Shown piece after piece: positions 1-8,530 of a stretch of 64,000 nt of DNA. The stretch is from NCBI RefSeq assembly GCF_003581615.1, contig NZ_QXFH01000074.1, positions 110,179 through 174,178 of the forward strand, read 5' to 3'. The position numbers and the translations under genes were made by a program. Source of the stretch: Flagellimonas lutimaris. Its GTDB lineage: Bacteria > Bacteroidota > Bacteroidia > Flavobacteriales > Flavobacteriaceae. Under the pieces are notes generated by a model. The model did not search any database, had not been told where the DNA came from, and worked only from the letters and a program-made list of their open reading frames with translations. Each line of letters begins with the position of its first letter. The stretch's first letter is position 1.

Positions 1-2507
1 TTGTAAGGTATGGCATCGTTTACCTCGTATTTGTACGCCCACCAGTCGCTAAATGTACCTCCGCCAACGCCGTGCTCGGCCATTTTATCGGCTACTTTGT
101 AACCTTCCAAAATATGGGTAAAGGTGTTCACGCGGAAATCAAATTTCTCGGCAACTTTCATCATCATATTGATTTCGCTCTGTACATAAGAGTGGCAAGA
201 AATAAAGCGTTCTCCATTCAAGATTTCGGCCAATGTTTCCATTTCCTCATCATAACGGTAAGGCTCACCGCTTTTTTTCTTGGTGTCATATTCCTTGGCG
301 CGCTGGAAGTAATCGGTATATACTTGTTCCACACCCATTCTTGTTTGTGGGAAACGGGAATAGCTGCCCCAGTTGGACTGCTTTACGTTTTCCCCCAAAG
401 CAAACTTGATGAATTTAGGGGAGTTATCAAATATCATGTCCTCGGCACTTTCTCCCCATTTTAATCTTAAAATGGCAGATTGTCCACCAATTGGGTTGGC
501 AGAACCGTGAAGCAATTGAGCTGTTGTTACACCACCAGCTAAATCTCTATATATGGCAACATCTTTGGGGTCGACAACATCTTCCATGCGTACTTCGGCA
601 GAAGAATTGTGTCCTCCTTCGTTTATGGCCAATGCGGCAATATGGGTGTGCTCATCGATTATTCCTGCAGTAAGGTGCTTACCTGTGGCGTCCACCACGG
701 TAGCTTCACCAGCACGAAGGTCTTTACCAACTTTAGAGATTTTACCGTTTTTGATAAGTACATCGGTATTTTCTAAAATGCTTTGGCCCGTCCAAACGGT
801 TGCATTTTTAAATAGGATGTTTTCTTGCTCTGGTTTTTTCTTGAAACCATAACCAACATTGGGATAGGTCAAGGCCATTAACTGAGGTTTTTCAGTGGCT
901 TCTTTATCTTTTGATTTTTCCTCAAAAGATGAAGTCTTGGTCATTGTGGCCGAAGTTTCGTCACCATTTGGAAGAACCACATTTCCTTTGATAGTTTCAA
1001 CACCTGGCAAAACATGGGCAACCATTCGGTAAGAACCAACATTGTCTTCACTAAAAGAAATATTCAACCAATCTGCTGAATAATCAATTTTGGAATCTAC
1101 CTTTTCGTCACCTTTTTTGATTTCTGCTTTTGGTTTATCGGCATCTCCTGTCAGTGAAACTGTGTAAGTACTTCCGTTAACGGCTAGATTGTAATCGCCG
1201 CGAATATCGATGACATCCATACTCTCGATTACGTTCTTGGTTCCTTGAACCCAGTTTTCGTAAAGCGTGGTTCCTTTGTCAAAAATATCTCCGGACGTAA
1301 TCAAGAAGTTGGCTTGGCTTCCAGCTTGCAATGAACCAATTTCGTTGGATTTGCCTAAAATTTCAGCAGGAACAGTAGTCAAAGCTTCCAATGCTATAGT
1401 TTTCGAAAGTCCATAAGTAATGGCCTTCATGATTTTTCCTTTCAATTCTTTTGGGGACTTAAGTCCGTGCAAAGTGATGGAGAAATCCACACCGTTATCG
1501 GCCAAAACCTTTGGATTGGACGGGGCCAAGTTCCAATGTCTCATATCTTTCAAAGCAATGTATTTTGCTTCATAAGGGTTAGAAACGTCGAATGCATCTG
1601 GAAAATCCAGCGGTAGAATCAACTTGGCATTGGAGGCCTTAATATCATCAATACGCTCGTACTCATCCCCTCCAGCTAAAATAGTGTACTGAATTCCGAA
1701 CAAGTCTCCGATTTTATCGGCACGTAAAACGTTGCCATTGTCGCCAGCTGCATAAATCTGGGTTAATCCTTTGTTGGCAATAAGAGCTTCCAAAGAACGG
1801 TCTTTGGTATCCACATTGCCTTTGCTGTACCAATCCATGTCATAATACACCTGACGCATCAAAGCCATGGCTCCCATCAATGAGCCAGGGTAGGATTGCC
1901 TGGATGCAACACTTTTTTTAAACGAAAAGTATTGTGCAGATTTATCCGATAGAATTCGCTGTGCTTCAGATGCTTCGTCGTTCAAGGCAACCAAAACTCC
2001 AGTTCCTCTCGCGATACCGTCCTCAATATGTGCGTTGATAGTTCCAAAACCAGCATTTCTAAGCTCCTTGGCTTCTTTGGCATCATACGTAAAACTGTTG
2101 ATGGCGTCTTTCTCTGGCATTATGTGATCGTTCCAGTAAAAACCTTCTCTCGATGGGCCATATTGTGCGGACCTTCCGCCGCCGCTGGCTTTCTTGGGAA
2201 GTTCTACGCCAAATCCTGAGAAAACATCTATAAAAGATGGGTAGATGGATTTTCCATCCAGATTTTCTACCACTGCATTTTTGGGTATGCTTACGGATTT
2301 CCCCACTTGTACGACTTTGCCATTTTGGATGAGCAAAGTACCATTGTTGATGACTTGTGTGGGGGTTACATAAATCTTGGCATTGGTAAATGCCATGTAA
2401 TTGTTGTTCTTCTTTGCCTTTACACCGTCATTTTTTGGAAAATAATCCTGTGCAAACAAAGAAACACTGCCCATAAAGAGAAACAGCGCTAAAAGTTTAA
2501 GTTTCAT
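1..2507 (-). CDS. Tandem amidohydrolase family protein, exported (3' end outside window)
   Basis: Start is the ATG at 2507, and the frame stays open to base 1, so about 835 residues are visible and the C-terminus is missing. The N-terminus (MKLKLLALFLFMGSVSLFAQ) is a signal peptide. Two imidazolonepropionase-like amidohydrolase modules follow each other. In the first, the usual metal-binding HxH after the first beta strand is replaced (YPSFIDVFSGFG). The second keeps it (IIDEHTHIAA, near 640-660) and has later histidines (ISCHSY, FTHILEG). The family hydrolyses C-N bonds, often in peptides or cyclic amides, with one or two metal ions; the substrate here is unknown. It lies 59 bp downstream of the DUF3810 gene on the same strand, with a near-consensus -7 box (TATCTTTA on the minus strand) in the gap, so it may have its own promoter. 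The degenerate first half probably has a structural role. Confidence 0.85.
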   Translation of the reverse strand, partial: MKLKLLALFLFMGSVSLFAQDYFPKNDGVKAKKNNNYMAFTNAKIYVTPTQVINNGTLLIQNGKVVQVGKSVSIPKNAVVENLDGKSIYPSFIDVFSGFGVELPKKASGGGRSAQYGPSREGFYWNDHIMPEKDAINSFTYDAKEAKELRNAGFGTINAHIEDGIARGTGVLVALNDEASEAQRILSDKSAQYFSFKKSVASRQSYPGSLMGAMALMRQVYYDMDWYSKGNVDTKDRSLEALIANKGLTQIYAAGDNGNVLRADKIGDLFGIQYTILAGGDEYERIDDIKASNAKLILPLDFPDAFDVSNPYEAKYIALKDMRHWNLAPSNPKVLADNGVDFSITLHGLKSPKELKGKIMKAITYGLSKTIALEALTTVPAEILGKSNEIGSLQAGSQANFLITSGDIFDKGTTLYENWVQGTKNVIESMDVIDIRGDYNLAVNGSTYTVSLTGDADKPKAEIKKGDEKVDSKIDYSADWLNISFSEDNVGSYRMVAHVLPGVETIKGNVVLPNGDETSATMTKTSSFEEKSKDKEATEKPQLMALTYPNVGYGFKKKPEQENILFKNATVWTGQSILENTDVLIKNGKISKVGKDLRAGEATVVDATGKHLTAGIIDEHTHIAALAINEGGHNSSAEVRMEDVVDPKDVAIYRDLAGGVTTAQLLHGSANPIGGQSAILRLKWGESAEDMIFDNSPKFIKFALGENVKQSNWGSYSRFPQTRMGVEQVYTDYFQRAKEYDTKKKSGEPYRYDEEMETLAEILNGERFISCHSYVQSEINMMMKVAEKFDFRVNTFTHILEGYKVADKMAEHGVGGGTFSDWWAYKYEVNDAIPY

Positions 2508-2566
2508 AAGGTTTGAATTGAATTAGTCGGTTTAAAGATAACCTTTGTAAAAGGACTCCGCAAGTT

Positions 2567-3655
2567 TCAATTCTGGGGAAATTGCTGTTTCCTGTAGTTG
2601 ATGATAAGCCCTACCACTGCATTATAACTTTTTATGCCTTCCTTTTGGTTGTTCACCTTTAAAAAAGTGTTGAACACGGATTTGAAGATGGGTTCCAAGG
2701 GGTTCTCATATTTTTCCCAAAAATCCCGCAATTCATTAAAATTTTCCTTCACTCCGGGATTGATAGTACTCACGATTTCATTGTATGCTTCCTCATCTTT
2801 ATAAAAAAGGTCGGTAAGGCAATACCCAAGGGCATGATTGTAAGCCGAATATTTAAAATAGGGGTCTTCACTTTGTGAAGTGACCAAAAAGCCTATAAAA
2901 TTGGTAGCTCCCTCGGCGGAATATCCTAATTGATGCCCAACTTCGTGTCCGCTTACGGTGGGCAGCCTAAATTTTGGAGTAATACCATTTACTTGAGCCT
3001 CGTTGGTAAATGGGTTGAGGTAGCCACCATACCCCATAAAAGTTAGAGGTACGCTGTATATGGACGATTTAAGGCTCCGATGTTGGTATTTAAAATCGGG
3101 GAATTGCTTTGCAAAGTTTGCGTAGGCCTTCTCCGTTTTTGTAAAGATTTCTTTTTTGGAATAGGGGATGTGCACGGGTGAAACAGTATCTCTAGTTAAT
3201 TCAAACTGATATTGGTTGGTCCTATCAACAATATATTGTGTCAATTCCATCAGTTCTTCAACGGTATAATCACGTTCAATGCCCAGTTTCCAGTTAATGG
3301 GTTGGCGGTAGTAGTTCATGCCCCAAAGCAGATGAAAGGCAAAATAAACGATGGATAGTACGACGATGATATCCTTTAAAAATAACAGTGGTTTCCGTTT
3401 GATGCTTTTCCAATGTTTGTAAATGTACCTAATGGCTAAAATTACCAGCACAGTGTACACCAAATCCCCAAAGGAAAAAGGAATCCAACCTAAAAGGATT
3501 CTTGAAAATTGAGAAATGTATGAGTAAATACCATTGCTATAGTAATCTTCCACAAAGTTTGGGTAGCTACTTAGCCACTTTACCAATAGAATTTGTATTG
3601 GCAGCGCAATGGCAATGATTGTCTTGGTTTTTTGTCCCATCAAAAATGAAAGCAA
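2567..3655 (-). CDS. DUF3810 family membrane-anchored putative zinc metalloprotease
   Basis: A 362-residue protein with three hydrophobic segments in the first ~110 residues (around 10-30, 45-70 and 90-110), followed by a soluble domain. That domain contains SGHEVGHQLGYSAE, an HExxH-like zinc site (HEVGH) with a downstream Glu in a helix, so it resembles a gluzincin-type peptidase. The family is DUF3810, widespread in Bacteroidota and of unknown substrate; peptidase activity is inferred only from the motif. The gene is separated from the upstream PPIase fusion by a strong hairpin terminator, so it starts a new transcript, which probably continues into the amidohydrolase. Confidence 0.85.
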   Translation of the reverse strand: MLSFLMGQKTKTIIAIALPIQILLVKWLSSYPNFVEDYYSNGIYSYISQFSRILLGWIPFSFGDLVYTVLVILAIRYIYKHWKSIKRKPLLFLKDIIVVLSIVYFAFHLLWGMNYYRQPINWKLGIERDYTVEELMELTQYIVDRTNQYQFELTRDTVSPVHIPYSKKEIFTKTEKAYANFAKQFPDFKYQHRSLKSSIYSVPLTFMGYGGYLNPFTNEAQVNGITPKFRLPTVSGHEVGHQLGYSAEGATNFIGFLVTSQSEDPYFKYSAYNHALGYCLTDLFYKDEEAYNEIVSTINPGVKENFNELRDFWEKYENPLEPIFKSVFNTFLKVNNQKEGIKSYNAVVGLIINYRKQQFPQN

Positions 3656-3671
3656 TGCATTTCGGTCAACT

Positions 3672-3703
3672 AAAAAAGCCGTACGGAAAAGTACGGCTTT
3701 TTT
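3672..3703 (-). terminator. Rho-independent terminator after the PPIase fusion gene
   Basis: Perfect inverted repeat GCCGTAC/GTACGGC with a short purine loop, flanked by A-tract and T-tract. It lies 22 bp past the stop of the minus-strand cyclophilin-FKBP gene and just upstream of the DUF3810 start. The symmetric A/T tracts would let it work in both directions. Confidence 0.85.
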
Positions 3704-3724
3704 GTGTTATGACTTTATATTTTG

Positions 3725-4828
3725 TTACTGTATTCCAACGATTTCCACATCAAAAACCAAAGTGGAACCACCAGGGATAGGGCCGTAGTCGTTATCTCCG
3801 TAACCCAAGTGCGGAGGGATGAACAAACGTACTTTGTCACCAACTTTCATCGTCAACAAACCTTCACGGAAACCTGCTGCCAACTGGGCATCTGGACTAT
3901 AATCCATTGGGAACGGCCGGTATCCGCCCTGATCTCTTCTGCCTGGGTTCAATTGGTTGAATTTGGTGGCGACTTCCTCGATATTGCTATCAAATAAATC
4001 ACCGTTGAACAACCATCCGGCATAGTTTACCAATACCTTTTGACCAATCTTTGGCTGCTCTCCATCACCTTCTTTCAATTTTAAAATACGCAGACCGCTA
4101 TTGGTTTCCTCCGCTTCGTTGATTTGTTCGGTAAATTGGGCAGTTAAATCTTCTTTCATTTTGATGAATGCCTCTTCGGCTGCTTTAGCTTCTTCAAAAT
4201 AATCGCTCATGATCTGAACGGCATCAAACTGACGTGCTTCCTTGCCATTGCGAACAATTTCCACATGATCCATGGCAATTTCAGAAATTGGTCTATCACC
4301 AGCACCAGTTTTAACATTGGCAATCGTGTCCACTACATCCATTCCTGCGACTACTTCACCAAAAACGGTGTGTTTGTCATCTAACCATGGAGTGGCCTTA
4401 TGGGTAATGAAAAATTGGCTGCTGTTGGTCTTGGGCCCTCTGTTGGCCATGGAAAGGATTCCTTTTTTTGAGTGTCTCAACGAATCGTTGAACTCATCTT
4501 TGAAAGTATATCCGATATTTCCACTTCCAGAACCCGTTGGATCCCCACCCTGAATCATAAAATCCTTAATGACCCTGTGGAATACAATCCCATCGTAGAA
4601 TTTTTTGTCCTTGTACTCATCGTTCACAAATGGGTTTTTGCCTTCGGCCAAGGATACAAAGTTGGCCACGGTAACCGGGGTCTTTTTGTATTCTAATTGG
4701 ATGATAATATCTCCCTTCGTGGTCTGGATATCGGCAAAAATACCATCTCCCAAATCAGCATATTTGCTCGACTTGCATCCTATAATCACTAGGAGAAATA
4801 ATGGTATGATGTAAAATAATTTCTTCAT
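3725..4828 (-). CDS. Cyclophilin-FKBP fusion peptidylprolyl isomerase, lipoprotein
   Basis: A 367-residue lipoprotein: the signal MKKLFYIIPLFLLVIIGC ends in a lipobox cysteine. Residues ~30-200 form a cyclophilin domain with the hallmark runs FHRVIKDFMIQGGDPTGSG and SQFFITH. After a charged, probably helical linker (~205-245), residues ~250-367 form an FKBP domain (VLVNYAGWLFNGDLFDSN, IPPHLGYGDNDYG, LVFDVEIVGI). Two unrelated prolyl isomerase folds are therefore joined in one periplasmic or outer-membrane chain. The gene sits 11 bp downstream of gldI, another FKBP-type lipoprotein, so they are probably one operon. A role in folding gliding or type IX secretion components is inferred from this pairing. 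Confidence 0.92.
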   Translation of the reverse strand: MKKLFYIIPLFLLVIIGCKSSKYADLGDGIFADIQTTKGDIIIQLEYKKTPVTVANFVSLAEGKNPFVNDEYKDKKFYDGIVFHRVIKDFMIQGGDPTGSGSGNIGYTFKDEFNDSLRHSKKGILSMANRGPKTNSSQFFITHKATPWLDDKHTVFGEVVAGMDVVDTIANVKTGAGDRPISEIAMDHVEIVRNGKEARQFDAVQIMSDYFEEAKAAEEAFIKMKEDLTAQFTEQINEAEETNSGLRILKLKEGDGEQPKIGQKVLVNYAGWLFNGDLFDSNIEEVATKFNQLNPGRRDQGGYRPFPMDYSPDAQLAAGFREGLLTMKVGDKVRLFIPPHLGYGDNDYGPIPGGSTLVFDVEIVGIQ

Positions 4829-4839
4829 TGCTTATGAAT

Positions 4840-5388
4840 TTAGTTTAAACTGTCGTTATCTATTATGATTGTATGTAATTCTACTGATGATTTAAGTGGT
4901 GTTTTGGGACCAATGGCCTTATTGTCTCCTTGATAGCCGTAGGCTAGGGGGGATGGGAACAAAAATGTAACTTTCTCGTTTATTTTTAAGAGTTTCACTG
5001 CATTTTGAAGCCCGGGGAACAATTGTTGTTTGTCAATTACATGCGATTGAGGCCCAATTTCTTGCGCAGTGTAAATGGTATCGTTGTTAAGGTTCATTAA
5101 ATTATAGGAAAACAAAATTTGGTCTCCTGTTTTTGGTTGATAGATGGCTGTATCATTTTTGGTTTCATAGTAGTACCAGAATCCATCTGGACTTGAGAGG
5201 TATTCGTGAACCGTATCCTTGGAAATGATTTCCTGAATGGCTTCTTCTTCTGCAGCCAATAATTTTTTGGTGCGCTCTATGGATTCCTTGTAAAAACTAC
5301 CCGATTTAACCTCCACGGGTTTTCTCGGCTCTGGACCTCCGCAACTCACAACGATTGCAATCAAAAGTACAGCTAGAAAAAATCTCAT
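4840..5388 (-). CDS. gldI: Gliding motility-associated FKBP-type PPIase lipoprotein GldI
   Basis: A 182-residue lipoprotein (MRFFLAVLLIAIVVSCGG) with a charged helical region followed by an FKBP fold (TGDQILFSYNLMNLNNDT, FLFPSPLAYGYQGD, SVELHTIIIDND). Size and layout match GldI, a lipoprotein needed for gliding in Flavobacterium johnsoniae and presumed to help fold secretion and motility proteins. Its start overlaps the end of the upstream DHH phosphoesterase by 4 bp (ATGA-type overlap), indicating translational coupling. The cyclophilin-FKBP gene follows at once. Confidence 0.88.
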   Translation of the reverse strand: MRFFLAVLLIAIVVSCGGPEPRKPVEVKSGSFYKESIERTKKLLAAEEEAIQEIISKDTVHEYLSSPDGFWYYYETKNDTAIYQPKTGDQILFSYNLMNLNNDTIYTAQEIGPQSHVIDKQQLFPGLQNAVKLLKINEKVTFLFPSPLAYGYQGDNKAIGPKTPLKSSVELHTIIIDNDSLN

Positions 5389-6401
5389 GGGTTCAGTTTA
5401 CTTTTATAGGTTTTCAAAATCTCATTGAATTTGGATATGGTCTCGTCCATACTTACTTCGCTTCTTCCCCCAGCGGCATTGGTATGTCCACCTCCACTAA
5501 AATGTTCCCTTGCAAATTCGTTCACTGAAAAGTCTCCAACGGAACGAAGCGAAATCTTAATAATTCCCTCTTCACGATTTTCAATAAAAATGAGCGCGAA
5601 AATAATACCTTCCAAAGTTAGCCCATAATTCACAAAGCCTTCGGTATCACCTTTTTTAAAATCGTATTGGTCCAACTCATCTTGGCTTAGGGTAATGTAT
5701 GCTGTTTTATACTCAGGCAGAATCACCATATTACTCAGGGCAACACCTAGCAAATGCAGGCGAGATGGCGAATTGGTATCGAAAACATTTTGATGAATTT
5801 CCATATTGTTCGCACCCTTATCAATAAGTTCGGCCACCACGCGATGTGTTTTACTCGATGTTGAACGGTACTTGAAAGACCCTGTATCCGTCAAAATACC
5901 TGTGTATAGATTCGTGGCGATATCGGCATCAATAAGACTCGTTTCCTCTAAAAAGTCGATGAAGTTGTACACCATTTCACAGGTGGAGCTCATGGTTACA
6001 TCAGAATAAGTCACCTTAGCATAATCACCGGGTTGTTGGTGATGGTCTATCATGATAAAATCAGCTGTTGCTTCTTGCAAGGCAGATTCCATTTGTCCAA
6101 CACGGGAGAGGTCGTTAAAGTCCAAGGTGAAAATTAACGTAGCTTCATTTATGGTTGCTTTTGCTTTAGGGTTTTCCCTTTCAAAATTGATAACGGTATT
6201 ATTCCATGGCATCCATTTCAGGAATTTAGGATAGTCGTTGGGTGCAACAACCTTAACTGTGTGCCCTTTCGCTTTTAAAAAACCATAGAGCGCCAAACAG
6301 GAACCCATAGCATCACCGTCGGGGTTTCTGTGGGGTATAATTGCTATCTTCTGAGGTTGGGAAAGTATCGACTTTACTGTCTTGATATCCGCTGAATTCA
6401 T
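5385..6401 (-). CDS. DHH/DHHA1 phosphoesterase (NrnA-like nano-RNase / bifunctional oligoribonuclease)
   Basis: The chosen start is the ATG at 6401 (MNSADIKTV...), giving 338 residues. A longer in-frame start at 6503 would run back across the opposing phosphatase promoter and is rejected. The DHH domain is plain: IIPHRNPDGDAMGSCLALYG, then TLDFNDLSRVG and MIDHHQQPGDYA with the DHH triad. The C-terminal DHHA1 part carries the GGGHTNAAGG substrate loop. The family degrades short oligoribonucleotides or pAp with Mn2+. It heads a minus-strand operon with gldI and the PPIase fusion. A perfect TATATTTG -7 box ends only 5 nt before the ATG, so the mRNA may be leaderless. Confidence 0.9.
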   Translation of the reverse strand: MNSADIKTVKSILSQPQKIAIIPHRNPDGDAMGSCLALYGFLKAKGHTVKVVAPNDYPKFLKWMPWNNTVINFERENPKAKATINEATLIFTLDFNDLSRVGQMESALQEATADFIMIDHHQQPGDYAKVTYSDVTMSSTCEMVYNFIDFLEETSLIDADIATNLYTGILTDTGSFKYRSTSSKTHRVVAELIDKGANNMEIHQNVFDTNSPSRLHLLGVALSNMVILPEYKTAYITLSQDELDQYDFKKGDTEGFVNYGLTLEGIIFALIFIENREEGIIKISLRSVGDFSVNEFAREHFSGGGHTNAAGGRSEVSMDETISKFNEILKTYKSKLNP

Positions 6402-6406
6402 GCGGC

Positions 6407-6414
6407 CAAATATA
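6407..6414 (-). promoter_or_regulatory. -7 element of the DHH phosphoesterase promoter
   Basis: Reads TATATTTG on the minus strand, a perfect match to the Bacteroidota -7 consensus TAnnTTTG. Only five bases separate it from the ATG at 6401, so transcription would begin at or next to the start codon. No clear TTTG -33 box was found at ideal spacing. Confidence 0.5.
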
Positions 6415-6449
6415 CAATAATATAATATAGAGGTAACTCGGTTTATCCG

Positions 6450-6457
6450 TATTTTTG
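6450..6457 (+). promoter_or_regulatory. -7 element for the PhoD-like phosphatase
   Basis: TATTTTTG, matching TAnnTTTG, 18 nt before the ATG at 6476 in the divergent gap with the DHH gene. A good -33 element was not identified. Confidence 0.5.
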
Positions 6458-6475
6458 ACGCAATAATCATACAAG

Positions 6476-7510
6476 ATGAAGCAATTTTACCTATTTCTAG
6501 CAACCTTGATTCTGTTTTCCGCCTGTAAAAAGAAGATAGAAAAAACCCAGGAGGTCCCTGTGAAGCCTACTCCCGATTTTGTAGTGGCCTTTGGGTCGTG
6601 CAATATGTCGCAAGAACCCAACCCTTTTTGGGATGATATTTTGGCAGAAAGTCCAGATGTCTGGATATGGGGCGGTGATATTGTCTATGCTGATACAGAC
6701 GATGTTGAAAAATTAAGGGCCATTTATGCCATGCAGGATACGGTTGCCGAATATGCCAAATTGAGGGCCGAAGTACCCATTATCGGAACATGGGACGATC
6801 ATGATTTTGGTTTAAATGACGGTGGCTCCGACTTTTCCATTAAAGAAGAAAGCCAACAAGTGTTTTTGGATTTTATGGGCATTCCCGAGGATAGCGAAAG
6901 AAGAAACCGCGAGGGGGTGTATGCCTCCCACGAATATGAGGTTCCTGCAGGAAAAGTAAAGGTCATTGTTTTAGATACCCGCTACTTTAGAAGTGAACTT
7001 GTTAAAGATGAGGGGTCCAAAAAAAGATATAAACCTACAACGGATTCCACCGCCACTGTCCTTGGTGAAGCACAATGGCAATGGTTGGAGAACGAACTCA
7101 ACCAATCTGATGCTGATTTCAATTTGATTATGTCCAGCATTCAGGTGCTTTCTGGGGAGCATGGTTTTGAAACTTGGGGCAATTTTCCTTTGGAAGTAGA
7201 TAAATTGGAAAACCTAATAGCCCAATCAGGAGCCAAAGGTGTGATTATTTTATCGGGAGACAGACATATTTCTGAATTCTCTAAGACCAATATTGATGGT
7301 CTTTCTTATCCTTTGGTGGATTTTACCAGCAGCGGACTTACCCATTCCTATTTTAGTTTTAGTGGTGAACCCAACCAGCACAGAATTGGGGAGGTGGTTT
7401 CTGAGAAAAGTTATGGGGTAATCACCTTCGATTTTGAAAAAAAAGAGGCCGATATGAAGATGAAGGGAGATAATGGTGTGGTGCTACAAGAGTTAAAACA
7501 AACCTATTGA
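6476..7510 (+). CDS. PhoD-like (alkaline phosphatase D family) metallophosphatase lipoprotein
   Basis: A 344-residue protein with a lipoprotein signal (MKQFYLFLATLILFSACKKK). Motifs of the PhoD/metallophosphatase superfamily are visible: VAFGSCNMSQ, IWGGDIVYADT (metal-binding Asp), GTWDDHDFGLNDGG and ILSGDRHISEF. It is likely a periplasm-facing phosphodiesterase or phosphatase. Unlike classical PhoD there is no twin-arginine signal and the chain is shorter. It is divergent from the DHH gene and 49 bp upstream of ndk. Substrate unknown. Confidence 0.87.
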   Translation: MKQFYLFLATLILFSACKKKIEKTQEVPVKPTPDFVVAFGSCNMSQEPNPFWDDILAESPDVWIWGGDIVYADTDDVEKLRAIYAMQDTVAEYAKLRAEVPIIGTWDDHDFGLNDGGSDFSIKEESQQVFLDFMGIPEDSERRNREGVYASHEYEVPAGKVKVIVLDTRYFRSELVKDEGSKKRYKPTTDSTATVLGEAQWQWLENELNQSDADFNLIMSSIQVLSGEHGFETWGNFPLEVDKLENLIAQSGAKGVIILSGDRHISEFSKTNIDGLSYPLVDFTSSGLTHSYFSFSGEPNQHRIGEVVSEKSYGVITFDFEKKEADMKMKGDNGVVLQELKQTY

Positions 7511-7559
7511 GCCTTGTAGCTTGGTTGAAAAAGCTTAAGTTTGCGCAAAATTTAAAAAA

Positions 7560-7979
7560 ATGACTGGAAATAGAACATTTACCATGATTAAGCCTGATGC
7601 TGTTGAAAATGGATACATCGGAGCAATTTTGGATAAAATTACGGCTGCTGGTTTTAAGATTGTGGCCATGAAGTACACGCAATTGAGCAAGAGAGATGCC
7701 GAAATATTCTATGCCATCCACAATGAGCGTCCATTTTTTGGCGAATTGGTGGAGTTTATGACAAGAGGACCTATTGTGGCAGCTATCCTGGAAAAAGACA
7801 ATGCTGTGGATGATTTCCGTGCTTTGATCGGTGCTACCAACCCAGAAGAAGCAGCTGAGGGAACCATCAGAAAATTGTACGCTGCCAGTATCGGTGAAAA
7901 TGCCGTACATGGTTCCGATAGTGATGAAAATGCTGCGATAGAAGGTGCTTTCCACTTTTCAGGAAGGGAAATGTACTAA
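7560..7979 (+). CDS. ndk: Nucleoside-diphosphate kinase
   Basis: A 139-residue protein of normal family length. It transfers the gamma-phosphate of NTPs to NDPs through a phosphohistidine. The N-terminal strand [12 protein letters not shown] and the active-site run ENAVHGSDS (His117) are intact. It lies downstream of the phosphatase gene, perhaps co-transcribed, and ends at a strong terminator 20 bp past the stop. Confidence 0.97.
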   Translation: MTGNRTFTMIKPDAVENGYIGAILDKITAAGFKIVAMKYTQLSKRDAEIFYAIHNERPFFGELVEFMTRGPIVAAILEKDNAVDDFRALIGATNPEEAAEGTIRKLYAASIGENAVHGSDSDENAAIEGAFHFSGREMY

Positions 7980-7999
7980 GTTAGATACAAAAAATTATA

Positions 8000-8030
8000 A
8001 AAAAAGCCACCCGATCGGGTGGCTTTTTTT
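8000..8030 (+). terminator. Rho-independent terminator after ndk
   Basis: A-tract, stem AGCCACCCGATCGGGTGGCT (self-complementary with almost no loop), then T-tract. It directly follows ndk. Confidence 0.85.
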
Positions 8031-8059
8031 ATTCCGAGCTTGACAATGAATGAGCTACT

Positions 8060-8222
8060 AAAACAATCTCGATAACTGTCGGGACAGCCTCCGTTAGATT
8101 TCTCGTCGCTTTGCTCCGTCGAAATGACGCTTTGTGAAGATTTTGCCATTTTGAGTGAAGCGAAAAATCTCTTTTTGGTTTTCGACCATTCCATTGACTG
8201 TGCTCAGGATGACAGCTCTAAT
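8060..8222. repeat. MITE-like interspersed intergenic repeat, copy 1
   Basis: Contains CTCGATAACTGTCGGGAC (8069-8086), then an arm of the type AGATTTCTC...GTCGAAATGAC (8096-8128) and an opposing arm TTTGAGTGAAGCGAAAAATCTC (8150-8171). The two arms are imperfect reverse complements. A related element lies at about 30424-30560. Such non-coding palindromic elements are frequent between genes in this family of bacteria. No gene was seen here. Confidence 0.6.
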
Positions 8223-8233
8223 TGACATACCGA

Positions 8234-8530
8234 TTACCTTAAAACCAATTTCTTCACCAGTTCTTTACCCAATTCTTCATTGATCATCTTGATGATTTTG
8301 GTCTTGCCCAAACTCAATTCTTCACGAAGTACAGAAGAGGAGAGTGAGATAAATAGTGTTTCATTTCTTAGTTCAACGGCTGTAGTGTAGTTGTTTACTC
8401 CATTGCCCATTAGTTTTACCCAAGCTTCTCTGGCATCCACCCTGTCCATACCTTTCTGGAGCTTGTTCTCTTGGATAAACTCGTTCAAAGCTTCGCTTAA
8501 TGGTATATGGGAACTATGTCTCTTTGCCAT
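8234..8530 (-). CDS. DUF721 family protein (DciA-like)
   Basis: A 98-residue protein with the DUF721 pattern: AREAWVKLMGNGVNNYT, then a strand-rich part ETLFISLSSSVLREELS and a basic C-terminal helix. DUF721 includes DciA, the helicase-loading partner of DnaB in bacteria lacking DnaC-type loaders. The bacteroidotal members are short and their role is less tested. Its ATG overlaps the last base of the upstream lipoprotein gene, and the run starts with recF, echoing the recF-DUF721 neighbourhood of other phyla. A replication or repair role is inferred. Confidence 0.8.
   Translation of the reverse strand: MAKRHSSHIPLSEALNEFIQENKLQKGMDRVDAREAWVKLMGNGVNNYTTAVELRNETLFISLSSSVLREELSLGKTKIIKMINEELGKELVKKLVLR

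Noticed and set aside
6402..6503. Longer start for the DHH phosphoesterase at 6503
   Set aside because: It would overlap the opposing phosphatase gene and its promoter; the DHH fold begins soon after the ATG at 6401.
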